Positions 34,605 through 43,001 of a DNA stretch of 64,000 nucleotides are shown here, piece by piece; position 1 is the first letter of the stretch; every line of letters starts with the position of its first letter. The stretch spans positions 62,001-126,000 of the forward strand of contig JAJZVM010000005.1 of assembly GCA_021845645.1 (NCBI GenBank), read 5' to 3'. The stretch is from Bacillota bacterium (GTDB lineage: Bacteria; Bacillota_E; JAJZYS01; JAJYTV01). Under the pieces are notes generated by a model. That model searched no databases, was not told the DNA's origin, and worked only from the letters and a program-made list of their open reading frames with translations. A program made the translations under genes and the position numbers.

Positions 34605-34616
34605 GGGGGTTTTGCC

Positions 34617-35540
34617 ATGCCGATCACCCGTTCGGTCCTCGATCTCATCGGCCAGACGCCGCTCGTGCAGCTCCGTGACATCTCCGGGGAGACGGGCGCC
34701 GAGGTGTTCGCAAAACTGGAGAGCCGCAATCCCGGCGGCAGCGTCAAGGACCGCATCGCCCTCGCGATGGTGCGCGCCGCGGAGGAGTCCGGCACGTTGC
34801 GCGCTGGCGGCGTGATCGTCGAGCCCACATCGGGCAACACGGGCGTCGGTCTCGCGATGGTCGCCGCGGCAAGCGGCTACAGGCTGATCGTGACGATGCC
34901 GGAGTCGGCATCGGTGGAGCGGCGCCAGCTCATGGCCGGCTATGGCGCCGAGGTCGTGCTGACCCCTGCCGCCCAGGGCATGAAGGGGGCCATCGCGCGC
35001 GCCGAGGCGATCACCGCCGCAGAGGGCGCCTTCATGCCGCAGCAGTTCGAGAATCCCGCGAACCCGGAGGTCCACCGGCTTACCACAGCCGAGGAGATCT
35101 GGCGCGACGCCGAGGGCAGGGTCGACGTGTTCGTGGCCGGCGTCGGCACCGGCGGCACGCTCACCGGCGTGGGCCAGGTGCTGAAGTCCCGCGGCCCGAC
35201 GCGCGTCGTGGCGGTCGAGCCGGAGCTCTCGGCCGTGCTCTCCGGCGAGGAGCACCACCCGCACAAGATCCAGGGGATCGGCGCCGGCTTCGTACCCAAG
35301 GTGCTTGACCGCGGTGTGATCGACGAGGTCGTCAAGGTCGCGGAGTCCGACGCGTTTACAGAAGCCCGCGCCTTGATGCGCGGGGAGGGCATCTCCGCCG
35401 GCATCTCGTCCGGCGCGGCCGCCTTCGCCGCGAGGCTGGTGGCCCGGCGCCCGGAGATGCGAGGCAGGCGGGTCGTCGTCATCCTGCCCGACACCGGCGA
35501 GCGCTACCTCTCGACGCCGCTCTTCGCGCCTCCGGCCTGA
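34617..35540 (+). CDS. cysK: Cysteine synthase (O-acetylserine sulfhydrylase)
   Basis: A 307-residue PLP enzyme making cysteine from O-acetylserine and sulfide. Lys44 in NPGGSVKDRIAL binds PLP; EPTSGNTGVGLA binds substrate; GVGTGGTLTGVG holds the cofactor phosphate; GISSGAAAFAA and LPDTGERYLST complete the site. ATG 34617 has AAGGGGG upstream. Its last 37 bases overlap, on the other strand, the end of the histidine kinase gene. Confidence 0.96.
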   Translation: MPITRSVLDLIGQTPLVQLRDISGETGAEVFAKLESRNPGGSVKDRIALAMVRAAEESGTLRAGGVIVEPTSGNTGVGLAMVAAASGYRLIVTMPESASVERRQLMAGYGAEVVLTPAAQGMKGAIARAEAITAAEGAFMPQQFENPANPEVHRLTTAEEIWRDAEGRVDVFVAGVGTGGTLTGVGQVLKSRGPTRVVAVEPELSAVLSGEEHHPHKIQGIGAGFVPKVLDRGVIDEVVKVAESDAFTEARALMRGEGISAGISSGAAAFAARLVARRPEMRGRRVVVILPDTGERYLSTPLFAPPA

Positions 35541-36913
35541 GCCGGCCCGTCCGACCCGACGTCGGGCGGCAGAAGGCAGCGGACGGTGGTGCCGCGTCCC
35601 TCGCCGGACAGGAGCTCGAGGCGGGCGCGGTGCGCCTCCGCGATCTCGCGGGCGATGGCGAGGCCGAGGCCCGCGCCGCCGCCAGCCGCCCGCGCGGGAT
35701 CGGCGCGGTAGAAGCGCTCGAAGGCGTGCTCGCGCACCTCCTCCGACATGCCCGGGCCCTCGTCCCGCACCTCGAACACAGGACCCGCGCCTTGGGCGCG
35801 CGCCAGGACGTGCACCGTGTTGCCCTCGCCGCCGTACTTGATCGCGTTGTCGAGCAGGATCCAGAGGAGCTGTTTCAAAAGGTCCCAGTCTCCCTGGGCC
35901 GGCACGACCTCCCGCGTCTCGTCGACGACGTGCGGCAGGCCCGGCAGGGCCTGCGCCTCGGAGACGGTCTCGGCTACCAGTTCGCCGAGGTCCATGCGGC
36001 GCATCTCCAGCCGAAGCCCCTGCGCGCCGCGCGCCAGGAAGAGGAGATCCTGCACCAGGCGCTGCATGCGCGCGGCCTCGCGGCTGATCGTCGAGACGGC
36101 CTCCTCGCGCACCTGCGGGTCCTGCGCGGCCCAGCGCTGCAGGAGTTCGGCATAGCCGGAGATGACCGCGAGCGGTGTCTTGAGTTCGTGCGACGCGTCC
36201 GAGACGAAGCGCGCCTGGCGCGTGAAGGCGGCTTCCAGGCGGTCAAGCATGCGATTGAACGCCTGCGCCAGCCGGCCGATCTCGTCGCGCGGGCTCGCGC
36301 CCTCGAGCCGCCGGGAGAGGTCCGTGTCGGAGATGCGCGTCGCGAGGGTCGTCAGGCGCTCGACGGGCCTGAGGGCCCGGCGCGCGAAGAGGTAGCCGAC
36401 CAGCGCGACGAGTGCGAGCCCTGCGACGCCGCCCTCGATCAGGAGCGTGCGCAGCAGCTGCAGGGCGCCGAAGCTCGCGACCAGGCTGACGGAGACCTGG
36501 ATCGCCCCGAGCAGGAGCCCGTGGTACATGATGGGCAGGCTGACATAGCTCGCGGGCTGGCTCTTCCAGGTGATCATGCCCTGCACCGACTGGCTGAGCT
36601 GGACTGGCACCGGCAGGAAGGGGGTCTGCGAGGCCTGGACCACGTTTCCCAGGGGGCTGACGAACTGCACGTCGATCTCGTCCGGCCGCGCACCGAACAG
36701 GTAGGCGCTGCTGTTCGCCTGCACGACATCGAGGTCGCCGCCGTGGTTCAGGAAGTTCTGCCGCGTGGCCTGGGCCGTGGTCTGGGCCGTACGGATGGCC
36801 TCCTGCACCACCTCGTTGCGCAGGACGGTGAAGATCGTCGCGCCGAGCGCGAGGAGCACCACGGTCATGGCGACCGCGATGAATACGGTCAGGCGGGTGC
36901 TGAGGCTACGCAC
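35504..36913 (-). CDS. Two-component sensor histidine kinase
   Basis: A 469-residue kinase with two membrane helices (about 8-30 and 155-176) and an extracytoplasmic sensor of about 125 residues between them, then HAMP, HisKA (FVSDASHELKTPLAV, His242) and HATPase (LLDNAIKYGG, VRDEGPGMS, GAGLGLAIAREIAE). The GTG overlaps the regulator's stop by 8 bases. It resembles ResE/ArlS-type kinases. Signal unknown. Its C-terminal tail is encoded antisense to the end of cysK. Confidence 0.9.
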   Translation of the reverse strand: MRSLSTRLTVFIAVAMTVVLLALGATIFTVLRNEVVQEAIRTAQTTAQATRQNFLNHGGDLDVVQANSSAYLFGARPDEIDVQFVSPLGNVVQASQTPFLPVPVQLSQSVQGMITWKSQPASYVSLPIMYHGLLLGAIQVSVSLVASFGALQLLRTLLIEGGVAGLALVALVGYLFARRALRPVERLTTLATRISDTDLSRRLEGASPRDEIGRLAQAFNRMLDRLEAAFTRQARFVSDASHELKTPLAVISGYAELLQRWAAQDPQVREEAVSTISREAARMQRLVQDLLFLARGAQGLRLEMRRMDLGELVAETVSEAQALPGLPHVVDETREVVPAQGDWDLLKQLLWILLDNAIKYGGEGNTVHVLARAQGAGPVFEVRDEGPGMSEEVREHAFERFYRADPARAAGGGAGLGLAIAREIAEAHRARLELLSGEGRGTTVRCLLPPDVGSDGPAQAGGAKSGVER

Positions 36914-37583
36914 CCGCGCCCTCCTCGCGCAGCACGTATCCGACGCCGCGTACCGTGTGCAGGAGCGGACGGTCGAACGGCTCGTCGATCTTGCTCCGCA
37001 GCTGGTAGATGTAGACGTCCACCACGTTGGTGGTGCCGTAGAAATCGTAGCCCCAGACGTGCTCGAGGATGGCCTCCCGCGACTGCGGGTGGCCCTGGTG
37101 GCGCATCAGGTACTCGAGCAGGGCGAACTCGCGCTTCGTGAGTTCGATCGGCCTGCCGGACCGCTGCACCTTGAGCTCGAGGCGGTCGAGCCGCAGGTCC
37201 GCCACCTCCAGGACGTCCTGCACCGGACCCTGCTGGCGGCGCACCACGGAGCGGATGCGCGCCAGGAGCTCCTCCAGCTTGAAGGGCTTCGTCAGGTAGT
37301 CGTCGGCGCCGAGGTCCAGGCCCTGCACCTTGTCCTCCGTCCGGTCGCGGGCGGTCAGGAGGATCACCGGCACGCCGGAGCGCCGCCGCACGGCCTGCAG
37401 CACCTGCATGCCGCCGAGGCCGGGCAGCATCACGTCCAGGAGCACAAGATCCTGGTCGGAGCTTGCAAGGCGCAGCCCCTCCTCCCCATCGTGGGCGACC
37501 GCCACGGCGTAGCCCTCGTGCGTGAGGGCGAGTTCGAGGTAGCGGGCGAGGTCCCGGTCGTCTTCCACCACGAGGATGCGCAC
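36906..37583 (-). CDS. OmpR-family response regulator
   Basis: A 225-residue regulator paired with the kinase downstream. The receiver has VVEDDRDLARYL, phosphoacceptor Asp50 in LVLLDVMLPG and Lys in DDYLTKPFKLEE; the DNA-binding domain has IELTKREFALLEYLMRHQG and VVDVYIYQLRSKID. The GTG at 37583 follows GGGAGGT at 8 bases. Targets unknown. Confidence 0.92.
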   Translation of the reverse strand: MRILVVEDDRDLARYLELALTHEGYAVAVAHDGEEGLRLASSDQDLVLLDVMLPGLGGMQVLQAVRRRSGVPVILLTARDRTEDKVQGLDLGADDYLTKPFKLEELLARIRSVVRRQQGPVQDVLEVADLRLDRLELKVQRSGRPIELTKREFALLEYLMRHQGHPQSREAILEHVWGYDFYGTTNVVDVYIYQLRSKIDEPFDRPLLHTVRGVGYVLREEGAGA

Positions 37584-37611
37584 CGCAATAACCTCCCTTG
37601 CGTCCGGCCGG

Positions 37612-38052
37612 CTACTGCCCGGCCTGCGCCGGCAGTCCCTCGACGAGGCTCTGCGCCGCCTCGAGCCAGCGCGAGCGCAGGGGCAGGAGGGCCGGCGCCA
37701 GGCGGACCGAGACGACGAAGGGACGGTCGCCGCCCACAATGTCTGCGTAGGGCAGATCGCGCAGTGCGCCTTCGACCAGCCGCATGCCGCCGGCCACGTC
37801 GAACGAGCGCACGACCGCCAGCGCAGGCACGTCGATGCGCACCGTGACCTCGGTGTTCTCCAGGCTCGCGCCGAGCAGGTAGATGTCCTCCTCCTGGCCC
37901 AGGCGCATCACCGACGGCACCAGGTTGACCTTCGCCGTCGTCGTCTCACCGACGATCTTCCGCAGGGCCTCGATCTCCTCCGGCGCCAGGACGGGCATCC
38001 GCACGATCTCGTCGAGCGTCCCGGGCTTCAGTCGCTGGGCGATATCCTCCAT
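37612..38052 (-). CDS. Protein of unknown function (146 aa)
   Basis: A soluble protein with no signal peptide or membrane segment. Its composition is balanced, with a run of alternating hydrophobic residues (DIYLLGASLENTEVTVRIDV) suggesting a beta-rich core and an amphipathic C-terminal helix. No family was recognised. AGGAG and GGAAGG precede the ATG. It lies 28 bases upstream of the response-regulator gene on the same strand, so it may be co-transcribed with the two-component pair. Confidence 0.6.
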   Translation of the reverse strand: MEDIAQRLKPGTLDEIVRMPVLAPEEIEALRKIVGETTTAKVNLVPSVMRLGQEEDIYLLGASLENTEVTVRIDVPALAVVRSFDVAGGMRLVEGALRDLPYADIVGGDRPFVVSVRLAPALLPLRSRWLEAAQSLVEGLPAQAGQ

Positions 38053-38113
38053 GCCTTCCGTCTCCTCTTCCACGTCACGCCTGTCCCTAGCGTACCTCAG
38101 CAGGGCATGCCGG

Positions 38114-39643
38114 TCAGGCCCTGCCCTCGCTCGGACGCACGAAATCCATGGCGCTGATGCGCATCTGGCTGAGCTGCAGGCAGAAATAGGCCTCGCCGAC
38201 CGCCGCCAGCGACCCGACGACGGCACCGGCCCCGAAACCGGCCAGGGCGTAGGCGCCCGCGAAGAAGCCGGCCGCGATCGCCGTCGCCACGACCGTGAAG
38301 AGGAAGCGCAGCCACACGGCCACGCCGCGCTGGTCGACCGCGTTCGGCAGCATGGCCCAGCCGAGGAGCCCGACCGAGCGGACGAGGAGCATCAGTGCGA
38401 TGGTGAGCGGCAGGCTCCAGATCGCGAGCGCCCCCTGTCCCATGCCCAGGAGCCAGCCCACCGTCACCCCCGCCCAGCCCGCTCCCGACACGAGGGTCGA
38501 CGGCAGGAACCATGCCAGGAGTTTCATGGGCATCTCTCCCGGCGTCTGGGACCACAGCGGTGTCGCGAGGATCTGGCCGAAGTTGAGCGACGCCGCGGCA
38601 GCCCCCGTGAGCACCATTACGTAGGCGGTGAAGGCCGGCACCACCTCCCACGGCACGCCGTGGGGCCGCGCGAGGACGCCGGCGACGGCGGCGGCGACCC
38701 AGCCGAGCGCGATGAGGGGCGCAGTCGCCGGCAGGAGCGTGCGGTAGAGGCGCGCGAGCTCCACGCCGAGGAGTGCGAAGCCTCCCCGCCCGGGCCAGTC
38801 CCTCTGGCGGAAGCGCCGGCGGACGGTGCGGCGGCCGACCTGTCCGCCCGGCGCGCCGCTGTACCGCCAGGCGAGGCCGCGGCGGCCGGCGAGGACGGGC
38901 AGGGCGCTCCAGTCGACGCCGAGGCGGACGGTGCGCCCTGCCATGGCCACCATCAGCGCCATGACGCCAGCCGTCAGCACACCCCACGCCACGAGCGGCA
39001 GAGCGGCGCCGTGCAGGGCCGACGCCGCGAGAGCCAGCGGCCACAGTCGCCCGACCGCCGCGGCCAGACCGGCCATGCCTCCCCTGTAGAGCCCGATGCC
39101 GGTCCACAGGGCCAGCGCTACGAGGCAGAGCAGCGTCAGGTAGCGGGCCGGGGCAGCCCAGCCGCCAAGCCCGAGCAGGATGTAGCGCACGCCCATCGCC
39201 GCGATCAGCGTGAGTCCTACCGCATACAGGAGGGCGCCCCAGCCTACGCCGCCCGAAGCGGCCATCTGCGGCACCCAGAACACCGCCACCACGACCAGCA
39301 GGCGCAGCTGCGTCGCCGCCTGGCGCAGGAGGCTCCAGACGACGATGCGGTCCGGCGCGATCGCGCTCGGCACGACGAGCGCCAGATCCGAAGGGCGCGC
39401 GAGCAGGCGGCGCCGGCCGCCGACCGAGGCCAGCCCAAGGAACAGCAGCCAGAGCGCCAGAGCGTAGACCGACGCCGCGTGCCCGAAGTGCGGCAGGCCG
39501 CGCCGCCCCTGCGACAGGATGAACACCAGGTACGCGAGGACGAAGAGGTAGAGCAGCAGGCGGCCGCGGGAGCGTCCCAGAGCGCGGAGCTGCGCCAGCA
39601 GCGTGTGCCCCTCGAGGTAGAGGAGCGCGCGGTAGCCGCTCAC
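38114..39643 (-). CDS. ABC exporter permease subunit
   Basis: A 509-residue protein with about ten or more hydrophobic segments and a basic cytosolic stretch (RRTVRRRFRQRDWPGRGGF) in the middle. It starts with GTG overlapping the ATPase stop (GTGA), so the two form one exporter. The size is that of large ABC-2-like permeases of Bacillota with undefined substrates. The call rests mainly on the paired ATPase. Confidence 0.75.
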   Translation of the reverse strand: MSGYRALLYLEGHTLLAQLRALGRSRGRLLLYLFVLAYLVFILSQGRRGLPHFGHAASVYALALWLLFLGLASVGGRRRLLARPSDLALVVPSAIAPDRIVVWSLLRQAATQLRLLVVVAVFWVPQMAASGGVGWGALLYAVGLTLIAAMGVRYILLGLGGWAAPARYLTLLCLVALALWTGIGLYRGGMAGLAAAVGRLWPLALAASALHGAALPLVAWGVLTAGVMALMVAMAGRTVRLGVDWSALPVLAGRRGLAWRYSGAPGGQVGRRTVRRRFRQRDWPGRGGFALLGVELARLYRTLLPATAPLIALGWVAAAVAGVLARPHGVPWEVVPAFTAYVMVLTGAAAASLNFGQILATPLWSQTPGEMPMKLLAWFLPSTLVSGAGWAGVTVGWLLGMGQGALAIWSLPLTIALMLLVRSVGLLGWAMLPNAVDQRGVAVWLRFLFTVVATAIAAGFFAGAYALAGFGAGAVVGSLAAVGEAYFCLQLSQMRISAMDFVRPSEGRA

Positions 39644-40341
39644 TCTTCCGTGAGGCCGAGAAAGGCCTCCTGCAGGCTCTGGGACTGCGCCGTGATCTCC
39701 TGCAGGGTGCCCTGCGCCACGAGCCGGCCGTGCCGCAGGATGACAACGCGGTCGCAGATCTCCTCCGCACTGCTCAGGATGTGCGTCGAAAGCAGGACGG
39801 CGGTGCCGCCCGCCCGCGCCTCGCGCAGGGCCTGCACGAGCTCGCGCTGACCCGCGGGGTCAAGGCCGACCATCGGCTCGTCCACGAGCAGCAGGGTCGG
39901 CCGGTGCAAGAGGGCGCAGGCGATGAGGAGCTTCTGCTTCATGCCTTTCGAGAGCGCGCCGCCGACCCTGTCCGCTACCTCCTCGAGGTGCAGCCGGCGC
40001 AGGATCTCCTGCCCCTGCTCCTGCCATCCGCCCGGAAGGCTGTAGGCTCGCGCCACGAAGCCGAGATGCTCTTCGACGGTCAGCAGCGGGAATACCTCGG
40101 GCTGCTCAGGCACGAAGCCGACGAGGGCCTTCTGCTGCTCGATCGGCAGGCCGCCCAGCAGAGCGCGCCCCGACGTGGGGTGGACAAGGCCCGCCAGGGC
40201 GTGCAAGGTCGTCGTCTTGCCGGCGCCGTTCGGTCCCAGGAGGCCGACGATCTCCCCCGGCCTCACCTCGAAGCTGAGGTCTCTGACGGCGGCGACGTCG
40301 CCATACTGCTTGCCGAGGGCCTCAACCTGCAGGCCGTCCAT
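39640..40341 (-). CDS. ABC exporter ATP-binding protein
   Basis: A 233-residue ATPase of the multidrug/Nat type. Walker A is GPNGAGKTTT, the Q-loop lies in VGFVPEQPEVFPLLT, the signature is LSKGMKQKL, Walker B LLLVDEPMVGLDP and the H-loop STHILSS. The plain sequence start and GMKQ signature are typical of ABC-2 exporters with separate permeases. On the minus strand TTGACA at 40429-40434 may be its -35 box, with only a poor -10. Confidence 0.9.
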   Translation of the reverse strand: MDGLQVEALGKQYGDVAAVRDLSFEVRPGEIVGLLGPNGAGKTTTLHALAGLVHPTSGRALLGGLPIEQQKALVGFVPEQPEVFPLLTVEEHLGFVARAYSLPGGWQEQGQEILRRLHLEEVADRVGGALSKGMKQKLLIACALLHRPTLLLVDEPMVGLDPAGQRELVQALREARAGGTAVLLSTHILSSAEEICDRVVILRHGRLVAQGTLQEITAQSQSLQEAFLGLTEE

Positions 40342-40466
40342 CTTGACGTTGCCATCCTTCCGTGCCTGTCCGAATTGGCCGATGTAAGCCCAGTCACGGC
40401 CCTAAGTCTGGAATGATGAGCGCAAGTCTGTCAACGCCGCCCGCTGCCGCCCCGGCGCCAGTGCGC

Positions 40467-40472
40467 TAAGAT
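40467..40472 (+). promoter_or_regulatory. Candidate -10 box giving a leaderless MFS mRNA
   Basis: TAAGAT ends six bases before the ATG at 40479, so transcription would begin at or next to the start codon. No ribosome site is seen before this gene. A CTGCCG at the -35 position is a poor match. Confidence 0.35.
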
Positions 40473-40478
40473 GCTCTC

Positions 40479-41717
40479 ATGGCCTCGCGAAAACTAGGGT
40501 ATCCGCCGGCGCTCGTCACACTCGTCCTCTCCACGGTTCTCATGGTCACCGGCTTCTCGATGCTTTGGCCGCTCGTGACGCTCTACGTGCATACGCGTCT
40601 CGGGCTGCCGATGAGCTGGGCCGGCGCCGTGCTGCTCATCCAGTCGGCCGCGAACCTCGCCGGCAACCTGCTCGGCGGCCCCCTGTTCGACAGCTGGGGA
40701 GGTCGGCGCTCCGTCCTGCTTGGCGCCGGCGCGGCCGCTCTCGCCGCCTTCGGCATGGCGTGGAGCCACGGGCTCTACCCCTACCTCGCCATGACGGTCG
40801 TGCTCGGCGTCGGCACGGGTCTCATCTACCCGTCGATCAACGCATTCGCCGCGCATGTCTGGCCGGAGGGGCAGCGCGCGGCGTTCAACGCCATCTATGT
40901 CGCCTCGAACGTGGGTGTCGCGGTAGGTTCGATGGCTGGCGGCCTCCTGGCCGAGGTGCGCTTCTCGCTCGCCTTCGCCGTGACAGGGGTGCTGATGCTG
41001 CTCTACGCCGTCTCGGTGCTGGTCGGCATGCGCGGGCCCGCGTTCCGGCAGGGACCTGTGGCCGAGCGCCCCGCTGGACCGCAACATACGGAGCGGCGGG
41101 CCGCGCGGCAGGGCGCGGATCTCCTCCGGCTCGCGCCCTGGCTCCTGGCCGCGGGCCTGTGCCTCGACTGGACGGCCTACGTCCAGTGGCAGACCACGGT
41201 CGCCGTGCACATGCAGGCCCTCGGCTTCTCGATCGCCCGCTACAGCCTGCTCTGGACGGTCAACGGCCTCCTGATCCTCGCCGGGCAGCCGCTCGTCGGC
41301 TGGCTGGCGCGGCGCATGCCGGCCGTGAAGCTGCAGATCCTCCTGGGCAACGCTCTCTTCATCCTGTCGTTCCTGCTGCTGCTCGCCGCCCGCAGCTACT
41401 CCGGCTTCGTCGCCGGCATGGCCCTCAGCACCTTCGGCGAGATGCTCGTCTGGCCGGGTGTGCCCACCGCCGCCGACCGCATGGCGCCGTCAGGCCGCCG
41501 AGGACTCTACCAGGGCATCGTCAGCGGCGCCGGCGCGATGGGCCGCGCGGCAGGGCCGCTGTTCGGCGGGCTCCTATACGACAGCTACCCCACCCGCGTC
41601 CTGTTCGGCGTGATGGTCGGCGTCTTCGCCCTCGGCCTGCTCGTCTTCAGCGTCTACGACCGCATAGGGGCTGGCGGTCGCCCGCCCGGCGAGGGCCTGG
41701 CGGCCACGCCGCAGTAG
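40479..41717 (+). CDS. MFS drug-efflux-type transporter
   Basis: A 412-residue, twelve-helix major facilitator. The first half shows FSMLWPLVTLYVHTRLGL and motif A GGPLFDSWGGRRSVLLG; GVGTGLIYPSINAFAAHVWP resembles the fourth and fifth helices of MdtH/YttB-like pumps. The second half has GQPLVGWLARRMPA. It is divergent from the ABC exporter. The direction and substrate are inferred from family only. No strong ribosome site precedes the ATG. Confidence 0.8.
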   Translation: MASRKLGYPPALVTLVLSTVLMVTGFSMLWPLVTLYVHTRLGLPMSWAGAVLLIQSAANLAGNLLGGPLFDSWGGRRSVLLGAGAAALAAFGMAWSHGLYPYLAMTVVLGVGTGLIYPSINAFAAHVWPEGQRAAFNAIYVASNVGVAVGSMAGGLLAEVRFSLAFAVTGVLMLLYAVSVLVGMRGPAFRQGPVAERPAGPQHTERRAARQGADLLRLAPWLLAAGLCLDWTAYVQWQTTVAVHMQALGFSIARYSLLWTVNGLLILAGQPLVGWLARRMPAVKLQILLGNALFILSFLLLLAARSYSGFVAGMALSTFGEMLVWPGVPTAADRMAPSGRRGLYQGIVSGAGAMGRAAGPLFGGLLYDSYPTRVLFGVMVGVFALGLLVFSVYDRIGAGGRPPGEGLAATPQ

Positions 41718-41794
41718 CGGCATGGCATGGGTCTGGCCGTCGCGCCGGCCCTTGGCACGCGGATCGTCAACGGATCGCTGCGGACAGGTGACAG

Positions 41795-41813
41795 GGGCGG
41801 CCGCTGGCCGCCC
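41795..41813 (+). terminator. Weak hairpin after the MFS gene
   Basis: An 8-bp stem, GGGCGGCC and GGCCGCCC around GCT, lies 78 bases after the MFS stop with no T-run. The rest of 41718-41989 shows no gene. Confidence 0.35.
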
Positions 41814-41989
41814 GCATGCCCCGTGCCGCGGCCTGGATGTGAATAATGGTGGTTGGCCCTCTGACTGTCCACGGGACTCGATCTCGTGAACCGATCCAAC
41901 GCGGAGCCGGTATCGTCAAGTGTGTCTCCAGTGCGCGAGCTCGGGAATCCTCACCAATATGGTTTGGCCCCGGACTGGGCAGTGCAGAC

Positions 41990-42350
41990 TCAGCCAGATG
42001 CTTCGACCACCCTGGCAGCGATCTCCTGTGCGCAGGCGGCGGAATCCGTGGATGTGGTGTCGACTACCATGTCGTAGTCGATGCCTTCGTGGACGATCCG
42101 TGCCTGCGATCTGGCCATGCCGACGGTACGGTCGCCTCGCGCGGCCTCGCGCGCCTCCGCAACCCCCACCTCGCAGCGGACACCCACCCACAGGACGTTC
42201 AGACCCCTGAGGGCCGCCCGCCACCTCTGCTGTGCCGCAGGACCGCTGAGGAACACATCATCGATGATGATCCGGGCACCCACCCGCGCCATGGCAGCGA
42301 TGCCCTCCATCCATGCGGCTTCTAGTTCCCGAAACTGCGCTCTGATCCTC
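41990..42350 (-). pseudogene. Chloramphenicol 3-O-phosphotransferase-like gene, 5'-truncated
   Basis: Reading back from TGA at 41990, about 120 codons match the C-terminal two-thirds of the chloramphenicol phosphotransferase family: [70 protein letters not shown] and YDMVVDTT. The N-terminal part with the P-loop (NGxSSAGKS) is absent; homology stops near 42350 and an IS1595-type transposase fragment on the other strand begins within about 15 bases. No start codon with ribosome site fits, so the gene is taken as a broken remnant. Intact relatives phosphorylate chloramphenicol or help producers protect themselves. Confidence 0.75.
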
Positions 42351-42359
42351 ACCGGGCTC

Positions 42360-43001
42360 CGGCAACTGCCCAAGCCAACGCTGACCGGCATTGTGGAAGC
42401 CGACGAGACCTTCTTCCTCGACTCGCAGAAGGGGTCCCGCCACCTCACCAGAGCTGCACGGTATTCGGAAGGCAAGGCGGCACTGCGAGGGATCAGCCAC
42501 TACCAGGTCTGTGTCTTGGTCGCTCGGGATAGGCAGGATTGCACCGTGTCCGAAGTCACAGGGTTTGGACATGTCACCGCAAAGCAGCTACAAGGGGCAC
42601 TGAACAGCTACTTGCAGAACTGCATACTCTGTACGGATGCAGCCTCGGCATACGGGGCGTTCACAAAGGCGAACAACATCCCGCTTCAGATCCTGAACGC
42701 GAAGCGTGGCGTGCACAAGCATGGCATCTACCATCTCAACAATGTGAACGCGTACCACAGCCGCCTGAAGCGCTGGCTGCGCCCGTTCAACGGCGTGAGC
42801 ACCAAGTACCTGCCGAACTACCTCGTCTGGTTCCAACGCTACGATTTCATGCATAACGTTCCCTGGAACGTGATCGCAAACCGCCTTTTGGATCACAGTC
42901 ACCAGTCCGTGAAGTTCACCACCACAAAAACCTTCTTTGAGTTTGCTGAATGGCGTATACTGGAAATAGGAGGAATAGAGAATGAACCGCTTTGGAATTA
43001 G
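42360..43001 (+). mobile_element. IS1595/ISXO2-type transposase, 5'-truncated remnant
   Basis: About 213 codons of an ISXO2-like DDE transposase: [18 protein letters not shown] (first catalytic Asp), [31 protein letters not shown] (second Asp), GIYHLNNVNAYHSRLKRWL and GVSTKYLPNYLVWF near the end. The N-terminal zinc-ribbon and helix-turn-helix domains are missing; the frame runs on upstream only as antisense of the phosphotransferase remnant. Terminal inverted repeats were not found. The fragment cannot encode a full transposase. Base composition is visibly AT-richer than its neighbours, marking it as foreign. Confidence 0.8.
42956..42961 (+). promoter_or_regulatory. Outward -10 box in the transposase end
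   Basis: TATACT at 42956-42961 lies inside the end of the transposase frame, 20 bases before the next ATG, with AGGAGG between. A good -35 is not seen. The IS remnant may drive the downstream gene. Confidence 0.35.

Noticed and set aside
41846..42325. Plus-strand open frame over the phosphotransferase remnant
   Set aside because: It is antisense to recognisable phosphotransferase sequence and shows no family match or ribosome site.
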